A stretch of 8,410 nt of DNA from Clostridiales bacterium (GTDB lineage: Bacteria > Bacillota > Clostridia > Oscillospirales > Acutalibacteraceae): assembly GCA_012511485.1 (NCBI GenBank), contig JAAZFZ010000243.1, positions 1 through 8,410 of the forward strand. Reading direction: 5' to 3'. How positions within the stretch are numbered: the stretch's first letter is position 1; each line of letters begins with the position of its first letter. The position numbers and the translations under genes were made by a program. The notes below the pieces were generated by a model. The model was not told where the DNA came from. It saw nothing but the letters and a program-made list of their open reading frames with translations, and did not search any database. This document shows positions 1 to 6,885 of this stretch, piece after piece.

Positions 1-3000
1 ACATTGGATGCTGGCAAAATCTATCATTACTATATTTCAACAGAGCGTCAGCTTCGTGCCATTATGGATATCAATAACATTGAAGCAGAAGGCTCAACAT
101 TCAGTTATTACGAGGGCGTTGTCACCACCGAGAGCAATGTCAGTGTGTATGTCAATATAACTGGCGATATTGAGCTCTGCCAGGAGCTGTTCACCCCTAT
201 TCATGAATTCAAAGGCAAGGTTTTTGATGGCAACGGGTTTAAAATCAGCGATATGTATATCAACAATTTTGTCGGTAATGCCGGCTTCTTCTCCCAATTA
301 ACCTCCTCGTCAGCCAGCTCGGAAAGGATAAGAATTCGAAACCTTGTTTTTGAGAATTCTACGGTAATGAGTACGGGCAATAATGTAGGCACTCTTGCAG
401 GCTCAACAGACGAGGGCATCCTTATTTACAACTGCTCCGTAGTAAATGACGGTATTAATGACTGCACGGTTTCAGGCAGCGACTTTGTCGGAGGGCTGAT
501 TGGCAAAACCAGCAGTTACATAGGCTATGAACACGAAAGAACACTTGGTGAAAATATTTACACCCCAATTGAGCAGAGCAGCGGCACAAATGTTCAGGTT
601 ACGGGCACAAACTTTGCCGGCGGCTTCGTAGGCTATGCTTCAAACCCGATTTCAAACTGCTATGCAAACGGCAGTGTATCCGGCAGAATAGATAGTGACC
701 CGGTTACCTATCAAGAAATAATAGGCGGGATTAGCTATACATTTGAGGAGCCCAGAGGTATCGGCGGTTTTGTAGGCGTGCTCAAATCAAAGGTTGAGTA
801 TTCATTTTCATCAAGCGATGTCACTGTCTACGACATAGATGCAAACTCAGATTTCAGCAAGGTGGGCATCGGCGGCTTTGCAGGCTATATTATTTCTGGT
901 GAGGAGGATATTTCGTCAACGCTCTTCTCCAGCGGTAAAATAATTGTTTTCGGAATCGGAGAGCAGCTTCATGATACGCAGTTTGGCATTGGCGGGCTTG
1001 TAGGTGTTTCTGACGCACCGATTACATCCTGCTATTCAAGCTCTGCAGTTAATGTTGATTTCCCCACAGGGTACACAACAAATGCCACTCTCGGAGTGGG
1101 TGGAGTTATTGGCATTGCAAACACCCAGCTAGGTGACGCATATTCTTCAGGTTATGTAGAGAGAACAAACTATACCGACCCTGTCGGGACTAAGACTATC
1201 GGTGGCGTAATAGGCAATGCAACGGATGACACTGTCCATTATACACAGCTTTATTTTGATAAGCTCAATAATAATGACCAGACTTTGACCGCTATCGGCG
1301 GCGAGGCAGACAGCCAAACACAATCCGTCAAGGGCATTGACACAAGGGATTTCTTCGGCACCGAAATGAGCGAAACGGAGCTGAACTTTGACTCTAACTA
1401 TTGGGGCGTTAACGATTCGGCTTATCCTTACCTGAAATCCTTCTTTGGTGATAATGTATCCAATGCAATTAAATACCCTGCTGTTCTGAGCGTTATCGCC
1501 GTTACACCCGATGAACGCGACCAATCCGCTAATAACGGCATGGGTATATCCATGGCTATTCAGATGCCGTCAGTGCTAAATATATCAGATGTTGACTATT
1601 ATCTGACATGGAGCAACTCGGAGACATCGGGAACAGGCATAATTACTCTGGGCAACAACACTTATTCACCGATAAGAACCGCAAACCTAAACCAGACAAT
1701 GGGGCTTGTAGTGTGCGTAACGGATAATGAGGAGTACGGCAGCAGGTCATATGAACGCCAGTGTGCCGATATGATGGGTACACAGACCAACCCTTATCTG
1801 ATTTCCACTAAGCTTGACCTTATGCATATAGGCCAGAGTTCAGCTGACATCACTGAGCACGAATTCCCGTATTTCTATGACCAGTGGCTATCGCCAATAA
1901 ATTCATTGGGTCAGAACTACACGGGCAAGGTTCATTATCGGCTCATGAGCGATGTTGATATGACAATGGATGTAACACTGACACCGGATGAAGGTAGCTA
2001 TACAATAACAATCACAAACGACGACCCCACAACGCCGGACGGCGTGAGCATTTCGCCGTTAGCTCTCGAAGCCAGTCTCGGCATTGGCGACTCTACGACA
2101 CCGAGCGAGGGAGATATGATTACATACCAGGGTATGTCTTTTGACGGTTACGATTTCATGATTAAAAACTTCACATTTGATTGCCCGTTTATTACAACCC
2201 TCGATGAAGAATCCGAAGTAAAAGATGTTTTGTTTGAGAACATAGGTTTGTCAAATGATTCGGGAGCTCACTTAGCCCTGATAGAAACAAATAACGGTTC
2301 TGTTGACGGTGCTATTGTAAGAAACAGCGGTCAGGATTCAAGAAAATTCAGTACATTAGGTTATGCGGCAGGCATAGCAGTCTTTAACAACGGCACAATC
2401 TCAAACTCAATTGCCGATGTAACAATTGAAGGCGGAACTTATATTGGAGGCATTGCAGCAGAAAACAAAGGAACAATTTCAAAAAGCGTTTCCGGCTGCG
2501 ATATAACAACAAGTGCGGCAAGCGACTCATTTGTCGGTGGATTTGTCGGCAAAAATGACACATCCTCTTCAATTACAAACAGCTTCTCATACGGCTCAGT
2601 CGGCATCGATAATGAATCAGCCGCAACAAATATCGGCGGATTTGTCGGCACAAACAACGGCTCCATTTCTGCCGCATATTCGAGAACCAACACAACGGGA
2701 TATGACAATGTGGGAGCATTTGTAGGTGCCAACAACGCAAGCATCGAATATGCTTACGCCGCAGGCAGGGCAACTGTTTTAAATGAGCTATCAACACAAA
2801 ACTCTGTATTTGCAGGCTTCAGCGGAGTCAATTCAAGCGAGGATGAGGTAGTATTCGATAAGGCAATGGCTGGCTCGTCACTGTATAAAGTTCTTACAAA
2901 TGCCGCCACGACTGAAGACATCGTTTCGCTCAACGGCTTCTCTGAGAACGCCATTGAAAGCTTTTCTTTAAATACTGAAGAAATGGCATACCCCCAGCTT

Positions 3001-5043
3001 TCAGAAATTGTTAACAACGGCGTAGTTGACCAAAACGGATACGAGCATGTTAAAACAAAGCTTCTTAAAGCCTATTCGCAAATAAGCGTATTCTCGCTTA
3101 AAACAGCCTACGGTCAGTATGTTGATACCTTAACACTGGGCAGCATCAACAGCCTGAGTATGGACAGCGATCTTGTATGGTCCTCAAGCGATGAGAGCGT
3201 GGTCATTGATGCCGGCTCGGTTACTGTACCGAATGAACCTGGCAGTGCTGTGCTGACAGCTGCGCTGACTGTTGTCTTAGACCCTGATATAAGTCAAGAA
3301 ATCACAATTGACGCCGATCTCCCGATTTCTTTCGGCGGAAGAAACCCGAACTTCGCACTCATAGACTCACAGTACGGTGACGGCACGGTCTTAAATCCGT
3401 ATCTCATCGAGTCTAATGAGCAGTTCGCTTACCTCTCATTCTTCGGCAGTGAACCGGAATCATCCTATAAGCTTGTCAGTGATTTAGATTTTGAAGGCTT
3501 GTACTGCGACCCGATTATAACCTTCCGTGGCAATTTCGACGGCAACTATAAGTCAATCAGCGACTACACCTTGTCAAACAATACAGGTCTTTTCGGCGAC
3601 ATAATTGACGGCTCGGTTTCAAATCTTGCCCTTATGGGAGTCAATCAAACGGCACCTGTTCCGGCAAGTGAAACTGCATTGTGCTACGGCTTGCTTGCAG
3701 GCAGCATTCAGGGCGCGGGAGCATCTTTAAATAACTGCACAGTTGCAGGCGATCTTGAAATTAACCCACTCACCTCCGAAGATTCTCCAACCGTTTATGC
3801 CGGCGGCATCGTCGGATACGCAGGGCCGGGCACACAGGTCAACAGTTGCGCAACTACGGGGAGAGTAATTTGCACAGTTGAAAACAGCGACTGCTCCGTA
3901 GGCGGCGTGGTTGGTTTGGCGGACACTGCGGAAATATCCGATGTTTTCTCAACGAGCTATGTTATGAGCATTGGCAATATAGGCGGCCTTGCAGGGGCGC
4001 TGATAAACTCCTCATCACTGGATGGCGGCATATTTGCAGGCACGGCTCTTGATTCTGCCGCAAGAATCGGCACCGTGGCAGATTCAGCCAACAACTTGGG
4101 CAACATTGCAGGCATATGTGATTCGGATATCAGCAATGTCTATTATGATTCATCATATGCAATTGTATCTGATTTCATTGGTGAAATTGCTGTCGACTCA
4201 CAACTGAGCGGATTCTACGATGATTACACACCCGGAGTGTTAAACGCAAATATCCCAGGCTGGTCAAGAGTGAGTGGAAATTATTCTGTTCCGGCAGGGC
4301 TAATCTCCGGTGCATCGGGCAGTGTTTTTGAAAAAGTCGTTTCATTCATTTCAATGCCGGTTGAACTGCAATCGGCGGCAGGTTCTGCAACAATATTCTC
4401 GTTCAACCAAATTGGCGTGCCGACTCAGACCAGTGCCGGTGATAGCGTCACAGCAGATGAGTTGCCCAGAGAATCAGATATTCTTAACTCTCAGGCACTG
4501 CAGAATATAACACTGTTCTTCTTACCTGATTCTTTGATAGATACATCCGCTGTCTATACCGGAATAGAATTCTCAATCGGCAATCTGAACAACACGGTTT
4601 CAAGATACTTTGAGCCCAGACTTTCAAGAAGTATTACGGTTAGTTATACGCTTTTAAATTCCAGCGGAGTTTCCAATCTAGACAGCAAAACTGTTGGAAT
4701 TTATCTCAAAAATAAGCATGGCGGCACAATGACTACATCTTCTGACATTTTCACAACGGTCAATTCTACGGATAAACCTGTTTTCGATGAAATTTCTGTT
4801 TCATCCAACGGCTTCTACATAGGGCAGAATCTACCCAGCGACTACAAGTACAAAGTCAGTCTGCTTAACGAGAGTAGTCAGTATGTCGAGTGCACGCAAA
4901 AGCATGAGAATGAATACGGAACCTTTGTTGATATTTCTTCATTTACTGTTTCAAATGACATTACCATTAAAATTGAAATTATTTCAATCAATCCGAAAAT
5001 TTGGGGCATAAAGAAAGTATGGGACAGTCTTGTTGATTTTTAA
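1..5043 (+). CDS. Giant GLUG-repeat surface/secreted protein, 5'-truncated by window edge
   Basis: The frame is open from base 1 to a TAA at 5041-5043. The TTG at 4 is only the first possible start codon, so the true N-terminus and any signal peptide lie upstream. Counting from that TTG, the roughly 1,679 residues are modular. GLUG domain 1 (about 1-480) contains FDGNGFKISDMYI near residue 74 and seven IGGFVG-like motifs. An Ig-like spacer follows (about 490-590). GLUG domain 2 (about 592-1000) opens with GTQTNPYLIST. A second Ig-like spacer (about 1035-1115) contains WSSSDESVV. GLUG domain 3 (about 1125-1425) opens with GDGTVLNPYLIES and has FDGNYKSISDYTL near 1178. The last ~250 residues have no repeats. 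GLUG proteins are usually exported adhesin- or scaffold-like beta-helices; the exact role here is inferred. The composition is Ser/Thr/Asn/Gly-rich. No LPXTG motif, C-terminal membrane helix, S-layer or choline-binding repeat is seen. The gene ends 29 nt before a TasA-like gene, which suggests a shared surface-matrix function. Confidence 0.9.
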   Translation, partial: TLDAGKIYHYYISTERQLRAIMDINNIEAEGSTFSYYEGVVTTESNVSVYVNITGDIELCQELFTPIHEFKGKVFDGNGFKISDMYINNFVGNAGFFSQLTSSSASSERIRIRNLVFENSTVMSTGNNVGTLAGSTDEGILIYNCSVVNDGINDCTVSGSDFVGGLIGKTSSYIGYEHERTLGENIYTPIEQSSGTNVQVTGTNFAGGFVGYASNPISNCYANGSVSGRIDSDPVTYQEIIGGISYTFEEPRGIGGFVGVLKSKVEYSFSSSDVTVYDIDANSDFSKVGIGGFAGYIISGEEDISSTLFSSGKIIVFGIGEQLHDTQFGIGGLVGVSDAPITSCYSSSAVNVDFPTGYTTNATLGVGGVIGIANTQLGDAYSSGYVERTNYTDPVGTKTIGGVIGNATDDTVHYTQLYFDKLNNNDQTLTAIGGEADSQTQSVKGIDTRDFFGTEMSETELNFDSNYWGVNDSAYPYLKSFFGDNVSNAIKYPAVLSVIAVTPDERDQSANNGMGISMAIQMPSVLNISDVDYYLTWSNSETSGTGIITLGNNTYSPIRTANLNQTMGLVVCVTDNEEYGSRSYERQCADMMGTQTNPYLISTKLDLMHIGQSSADITEHEFPYFYDQWLSPINSLGQNYTGKVHYRLMSDVDMTMDVTLTPDEGSYTITITNDDPTTPDGVSISPLALEASLGIGDSTTPSEGDMITYQGMSFDGYDFMIKNFTFDCPFITTLDEESEVKDVLFENIGLSNDSGAHLALIETNNGSVDGAIVRNSGQDSRKFSTLGYAAGIAVFNNGTISNSIADVTIEGGTYIGGIAAENKGTISKSVSGCDITTSAASDSFVGGFVGKNDTSSSITNSFSYGSVGIDNESAATNIGGFVGTNNGSISAAYSRTNTTGYDNVGAFVGANNASIEYAYAAGRATVLNELSTQNSVFAGFSGVNSSEDEVVFDKAMAGSSLYKVLTNAATTEDIVSLNGFSENAIESFSLNTEEMAYPQLSEIVNNGVVDQNGYEHVKTKLLKAYSQISVFSLKTAYGQYVDTLTLGSINSLSMDSDLVWSSSDESVVIDAGSVTVPNEPGSAVLTAALTVVLDPDISQEITIDADLPISFGGRNPNFALIDSQYGDGTVLNPYLIESNEQFAYLSFFGSEPESSYKLVSDLDFEGLYCDPIITFRGNFDGNYKSISDYTLSNNTGLFGDIIDGSVSNLALMGVNQTAPVPASETALCYGLLAGSIQGAGASLNNCTVAGDLEINPLTSEDSPTVYAGGIVGYAGPGTQVNSCATTGRVICTVENSDCSVGGVVGLADTAEISDVFSTSYVMSIGNIGGLAGALINSSSLDGGIFAGTALDSAARIGTVADSANNLGNIAGICDSDISNVYYDSSYAIVSDFIGEIAVDSQLSGFYDDYTPGVLNANIPGWSRVSGNYSVPAGLISGASGSVFEKVVSFISMPVELQSAAGSATIFSFNQIGVPTQTSAGDSVTADELPRESDILNSQALQNITLFFLPDSLIDTSAVYTGIEFSIGNLNNTVSRYFEPRLSRSITVSYTLLNSSGVSNLDSKTVGIYLKNKHGGTMTTSSDIFTTVNSTDKPVFDEISVSSNGFYIGQNLPSDYKYKVSLLNESSQYVECTQKHENEYGTFVDISSFTVSNDITIKIEIISINPKIWGIKKVWDSLVDF
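487..1215 (+). repeat. GLUG repeat array 1 (seven motifs)
   Basis: Seven in-frame copies of a [VIA]GG[FLV][VIA]G motif start at 487, 616, 760, 868, 988, 1096 and 1198. The spacing is 34 to 48 codons. Most are followed after 5-15 residues by an N/S-C/S-Y/F-[SA]-[SN]-G/S stretch such as ISNCYANGSVSG, which is the usual GLUG layout. The DNA copies are diverged and use different codons, so this is an old protein repeat rather than a recent tandem duplication. The array belongs to the first beta-helix-like domain of the giant protein. Confidence 0.85.
2443..2727 (+). repeat. GLUG repeat array 2 (four motifs)
   Basis: Four in-frame copies start at 2443 (IGGIAA), 2533 (VGGFVG), 2632 (IGGFVG) and 2710 (VGAFVG). 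The period is shorter than in array 1: 30, 33 and 26 codons. Each is followed by a short N-x-[GAT]-[ST]-I-[ST] turn, for example NNGSISAAYS and NNASIEYAYA. An upstream partial unit, NNGTISNSIADV, shows the same turn. This is the most regular part of the protein. Confidence 0.85.
3799..3996 (+). repeat. GLUG repeat array 3 (three motifs)
   Basis: Three in-frame copies start at 3799 (AGGIVG), 3898 (VGGVVG) and 3979 (IGGLAG), with periods of 33 and 27 codons. The linked turn sequences include QVNSCATTGRV and EISDVFSTSYV. A degenerate unit, YGLLAGSIQGAGASLNNCTVAG, precedes the first copy. These form the third GLUG domain of the giant protein. Confidence 0.8.
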
Positions 5044-5059
5044 TCTAAAAACTAGCGTC

Positions 5060-5064
5060 GGGGG
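5060..5064 (+). promoter_or_regulatory. Weak ribosome binding site for substrate gene 1
   Basis: GGGGG lies 8 nt before the ATG at 5073. It is a partial Shine-Dalgarno match, but its position agrees with the AGGGG sites before the genes at 5787, 6379 and 6882. The 29-nt gap upstream has no clear promoter or terminator, so read-through from the GLUG gene is plausible. Confidence 0.45.
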
Positions 5065-5072
5065 CTGAAGGC

Positions 5073-5759
5073 ATGACAGATAGTAAAAAAATATATAAAA
5101 ATTTGGTGCTTACAATTGTCACAGCTCTCGTGCTGGTGGCTGCTACACTTGCATGGTTTTTACTTGCCAGTAATCAAGCGCAAACCAATCCACTGGAAGT
5201 TGACGCCTTGACAAATGACTATGTAATAAAATTCTATCAGGCAATTGATACTAACCATGACAATGTTATTGATGAACAGACAGAGCCTTATGAAGAAATT
5301 CCATTCGGTACTTCATTGGATATTTCAGATATGACACCGGGCAAAACTAACTATTATTTCATTGAATTAACATCTTATTATCCTAAGAATTTTACGCTCC
5401 TTCTCGACAGCATAACTACTGAAATCGAGGGAGAGCTTGTGTCGGCTGAGGATTTATACGAGATTATAAACATTTCGATAAGCTGTGAAACTCCCCAAGG
5501 GTTGACTATTACCCCCCGAAGCAGCGGCACCATGAAGGACTATATTTTGGATTATACGGGAACCTCTCAAATTCCGGAAGAAGGTACTCTCTGTGCAAAG
5601 CTTGCTCCTGAATTTTTTCTTAACAACGGGGAAACGGTTTCAATTTATTACCAGATAGGAATAGACGGTGAAGAAAAAAATTTGCATTTGACAGACGTTT
5701 TTCAAGGTGCTAAAGTTAATATCAATATTATTGGATTTAATGTTACAGATGTCGAATAG
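5073..5759 (+). CDS. TasA/camelysin-like exported protein with SipW-type signal (substrate 1)
   Basis: The product is 228 residues. The N-terminus is basic (MTDSKKIYKN), followed by a hydrophobic stretch at 11-31 with the core T-L-A-W-F at 25-29. This resembles the SipW-cognate signal peptide of TasA/camelysin proteins, where the hydrophobic run is followed by an aromatic residue after a conserved Ala. The predicted mature part is beta-rich and acidic, with a PGK-type turn (DMTPGKTNYYFIEL) at the place where the family has L-x-PGD. Residues 59-70 (D-x-N-x-D-N-x-I-D) look like an EF-hand or dockerin-type calcium loop, which is unusual here. There are only two Cys. The gene stands next to two peptidase genes, so it is probably processed by one of them and incorporated into an extracellular matrix or fibre. 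Family assignment is by signal peptide, size and context. Overall similarity to B. subtilis TasA is not obvious, and a minor pilin-like or adhesin role cannot be excluded. Confidence 0.75.
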   Translation: MTDSKKIYKNLVLTIVTALVLVAATLAWFLLASNQAQTNPLEVDALTNDYVIKFYQAIDTNHDNVIDEQTEPYEEIPFGTSLDISDMTPGKTNYYFIELTSYYPKNFTLLLDSITTEIEGELVSAEDLYEIINISISCETPQGLTITPRSSGTMKDYILDYTGTSQIPEEGTLCAKLAPEFFLNNGETVSIYYQIGIDGEEKNLHLTDVFQGAKVNINIIGFNVTDVE

Positions 5760-5773
5760 CAAATAAAGCTTGT

Positions 5774-5780
5774 AGGGGAA
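5774..5780 (+). promoter_or_regulatory. Ribosome binding site deciding the TTG start of peptidase 1
   Basis: AGGGGAA ends 6 nt before the TTG at 5787. No ATG or GTG lies at a suitable position in this frame, so this site is the main reason for choosing the TTG start. It lies in the 27-nt gap after substrate gene 1, where no terminator or promoter is visible. Confidence 0.65.
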
Positions 5781-5786
5781 TTTCTT

Positions 5787-6404
5787 TTGAAAAAGGGCGC
5801 CATAAAATCAGTTTTTTCCAAAATTCTTAATGTCGTATTTGTATTGTTTTTCCTAATCGGAGTAGCTGTTATTATTATTGCGGCAACATCGCGTGGCAGT
5901 GTTCCAAGCATTGCCGGAGTCAGCTTCTTGAGAGTATCAACCGGCAGTATGGCTCCGCACTATTCCATCGGAGATATAATATTAGTTAAAGATGTTGATG
6001 CACATTCTCTGGCTGTCGGCGATGTGATAAGCTTCTACTCCGAAGACCCTGATATTAAAGGCGTTGCGAACACACACAGGATAGCCGAAATCATAGTTGA
6101 AAAGGACGGTACCCGTTCCTTCATCACCAAGGGCGATGCAAACAGCGATAAAGATATTTACAGAGCTCATGAAGATAAGATAATAGGCAAGGCTGTGCGT
6201 AGGATTCCGGGATTAAACAGGGTTATCGACTTTTTTCAAAATGATACTAGATTCTTTATCTTCATATTAGTTCCCGTTATTGTTATTGCGGCATTCGAAG
6301 TCAGAAATTTTATGAGAATAGTCAATGAAAAGGATGAAGCCGTTAATGATAGAAAAGAGGGCAGTCAGCAGGGGAGCGATGAAAAAGCTGAAACGAAAGA
6401 GTGA
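5787..6404 (+). CDS. Archaeal/ER-type signal peptidase I, SipW-like (peptidase 1)
   Basis: The product is 205 residues from a TTG start. It would remove signal peptides from exported proteins on the outer face of the membrane. A hydrophobic segment at 13-34 is followed by the catalytic box STGSMAPHYSIGD with Ser54. The NTHRI box carries His98, the histidine that replaces the lysine of ordinary bacterial LepB enzymes. The TKGDANSDKD box carries Asp117 and Asp123, one of which is probably the conserved acid. A second membrane segment (about 156-171) leads to a charged tail of ~34 residues, probably cytoplasmic. This matches the S26B/SipW layout. The tail is longer than in the two sister enzymes downstream, and its last 26 nt overlap the start of peptidase 2. 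The neighbouring TasA-like gene upstream is the natural candidate substrate. The family assignment is firm; the substrate is inferred. Confidence 0.92.
   Translation: MKKGAIKSVFSKILNVVFVLFFLIGVAVIIIAATSRGSVPSIAGVSFLRVSTGSMAPHYSIGDIILVKDVDAHSLAVGDVISFYSEDPDIKGVANTHRIAEIIVEKDGTRSFITKGDANSDKDIYRAHEDKIIGKAVRRIPGLNRVIDFFQNDTRFFIFILVPVIVIAAFEVRNFMRIVNEKDEAVNDRKEGSQQGSDEKAETKE
6370..6376 (+). promoter_or_regulatory. Ribosome binding site for peptidase 2, inside the peptidase 1 gene
   Basis: AGGGGAG sits just before the ATG at 6379 (4 nt after the AGGGG core) and inside the last codons of peptidase 1. Earlier in-frame ATGs at 6325, 6334 and 6346 lack a comparable site, so the site favours the 6379 start. 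Confidence 0.6.
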
Positions 6405-6885
6405 TTTAGTTTTTTGGCCGCTGAACATATTGCTTACGCTTCTTCTGGTTTTGATACTTTTACCTCAAATTTTTGGATGCCGATTATATTATGTTGCCAC
6501 AAGGAGCATGGAAAGTACAATAATGCGAGGCAGCATAGTGATTCTTGAAAAAGTCGAGTTCGACGAAATAAAAGTCGGCGATATACTGACTTTTAATGCT
6601 AAAGAGAAAAGCAAGTCATTTACTCACAGAGTCGTTGAAATAAACAGCAGCTATCGTTATTTCATTACCAAGGGCGATGCCGGCACTGTAAATGACCCGC
6701 AGCCGACAGGATATGATTATGTAGTCGGTAGAGTAAAATTTGCCGTGCCGTATATCGGATTTTTGCCGATGCTTATTGATTCCACAACAGGCAAAATTGC
6801 TGTAGCTGCAGTATATATTGTCTGGATAGCGGCTGAAATTGAAATCATCAGAACAAAAAGAGGGAAAGCAGGGGTACAAGAATGA
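6379..6885 (+). CDS. Archaeal/ER-type signal peptidase I, SipW-like (peptidase 2, variant serine box)
   Basis: The product is 168 residues from the ATG at 6379, chosen for its ribosome binding site and because MKKLKRKSD then leads directly into the first membrane segment (about 11-31). Extending to 6325 would add 18 residues and overlap peptidase 1 by 80 nt. The serine box reads TRSMESTIMRGS with Ser43; Arg replaces the usual Gly before Ser-Met, and the usual Pro two after Met is absent. His83 lies in FTHRVV, and TKGDAGTVND carries Asp100 and Asp106, so the catalytic residues are kept. A second membrane segment lies at about 138-154, followed by a short basic tail. Ser-to-His spacing is 40 residues, the same as in peptidase 3, versus 44 in peptidase 1. 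The gene overlaps substrate gene 2 by 4 nt (ATGA), which points to translational coupling and to a likely enzyme-substrate pair. An active peptidase is likely, but the altered serine box could change its specificity. Confidence 0.88.
   Translation: MKKLKRKSDLVFWPLNILLTLLLVLILLPQIFGCRLYYVATRSMESTIMRGSIVILEKVEFDEIKVGDILTFNAKEKSKSFTHRVVEINSSYRYFITKGDAGTVNDPQPTGYDYVVGRVKFAVPYIGFLPMLIDSTTGKIAVAAVYIVWIAAEIEIIRTKRGKAGVQE
6870..6874 (+). promoter_or_regulatory. Ribosome binding site for substrate gene 2
   Basis: AGGGG lies 7 nt before the ATG at 6882, inside the 3' end of peptidase 2. It repeats the AGGGG core seen before the genes at 5787 and 6379, and supports the ATGA-overlap start. Confidence 0.6.

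Noticed and set aside
1147..1524. Antisense open frame of 125 codons inside the GLUG gene
   Set aside because: It is a shadow of the repeat-coding strand: no ribosome site, no recognisable protein family, and the sense frame here has clear GLUG motifs.
2513..2725. Overlapping + strand frame inside GLUG array 2
   Set aside because: It arises from the repetitive sense sequence in another frame; the translation is low-complexity with no motif or start signal.
4972..4988. Perfect 7-bp inverted repeat ATTGAAA-TTA-TTTCAAT
   Set aside because: It is short, AT-rich, inside coding sequence (codons for Ile-Glu-Ile-Ile-Ser-Ile), and has no T-run after it, so it is neither a terminator nor a convincing operator.
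5017..5072. Possible promoter before substrate gene 1 (TTGATT and AT-rich DNA around 5033-5050)
   Set aside because: No -10 box lies at the right distance from the TTGATT; the site also overlaps the end of the GLUG coding sequence. It cannot be told from chance.
5760..5786. Terminator or regulatory element between substrate gene 1 and peptidase 1
   Set aside because: The 27-nt gap holds only the ribosome binding site; no hairpin with a T-run can be drawn.
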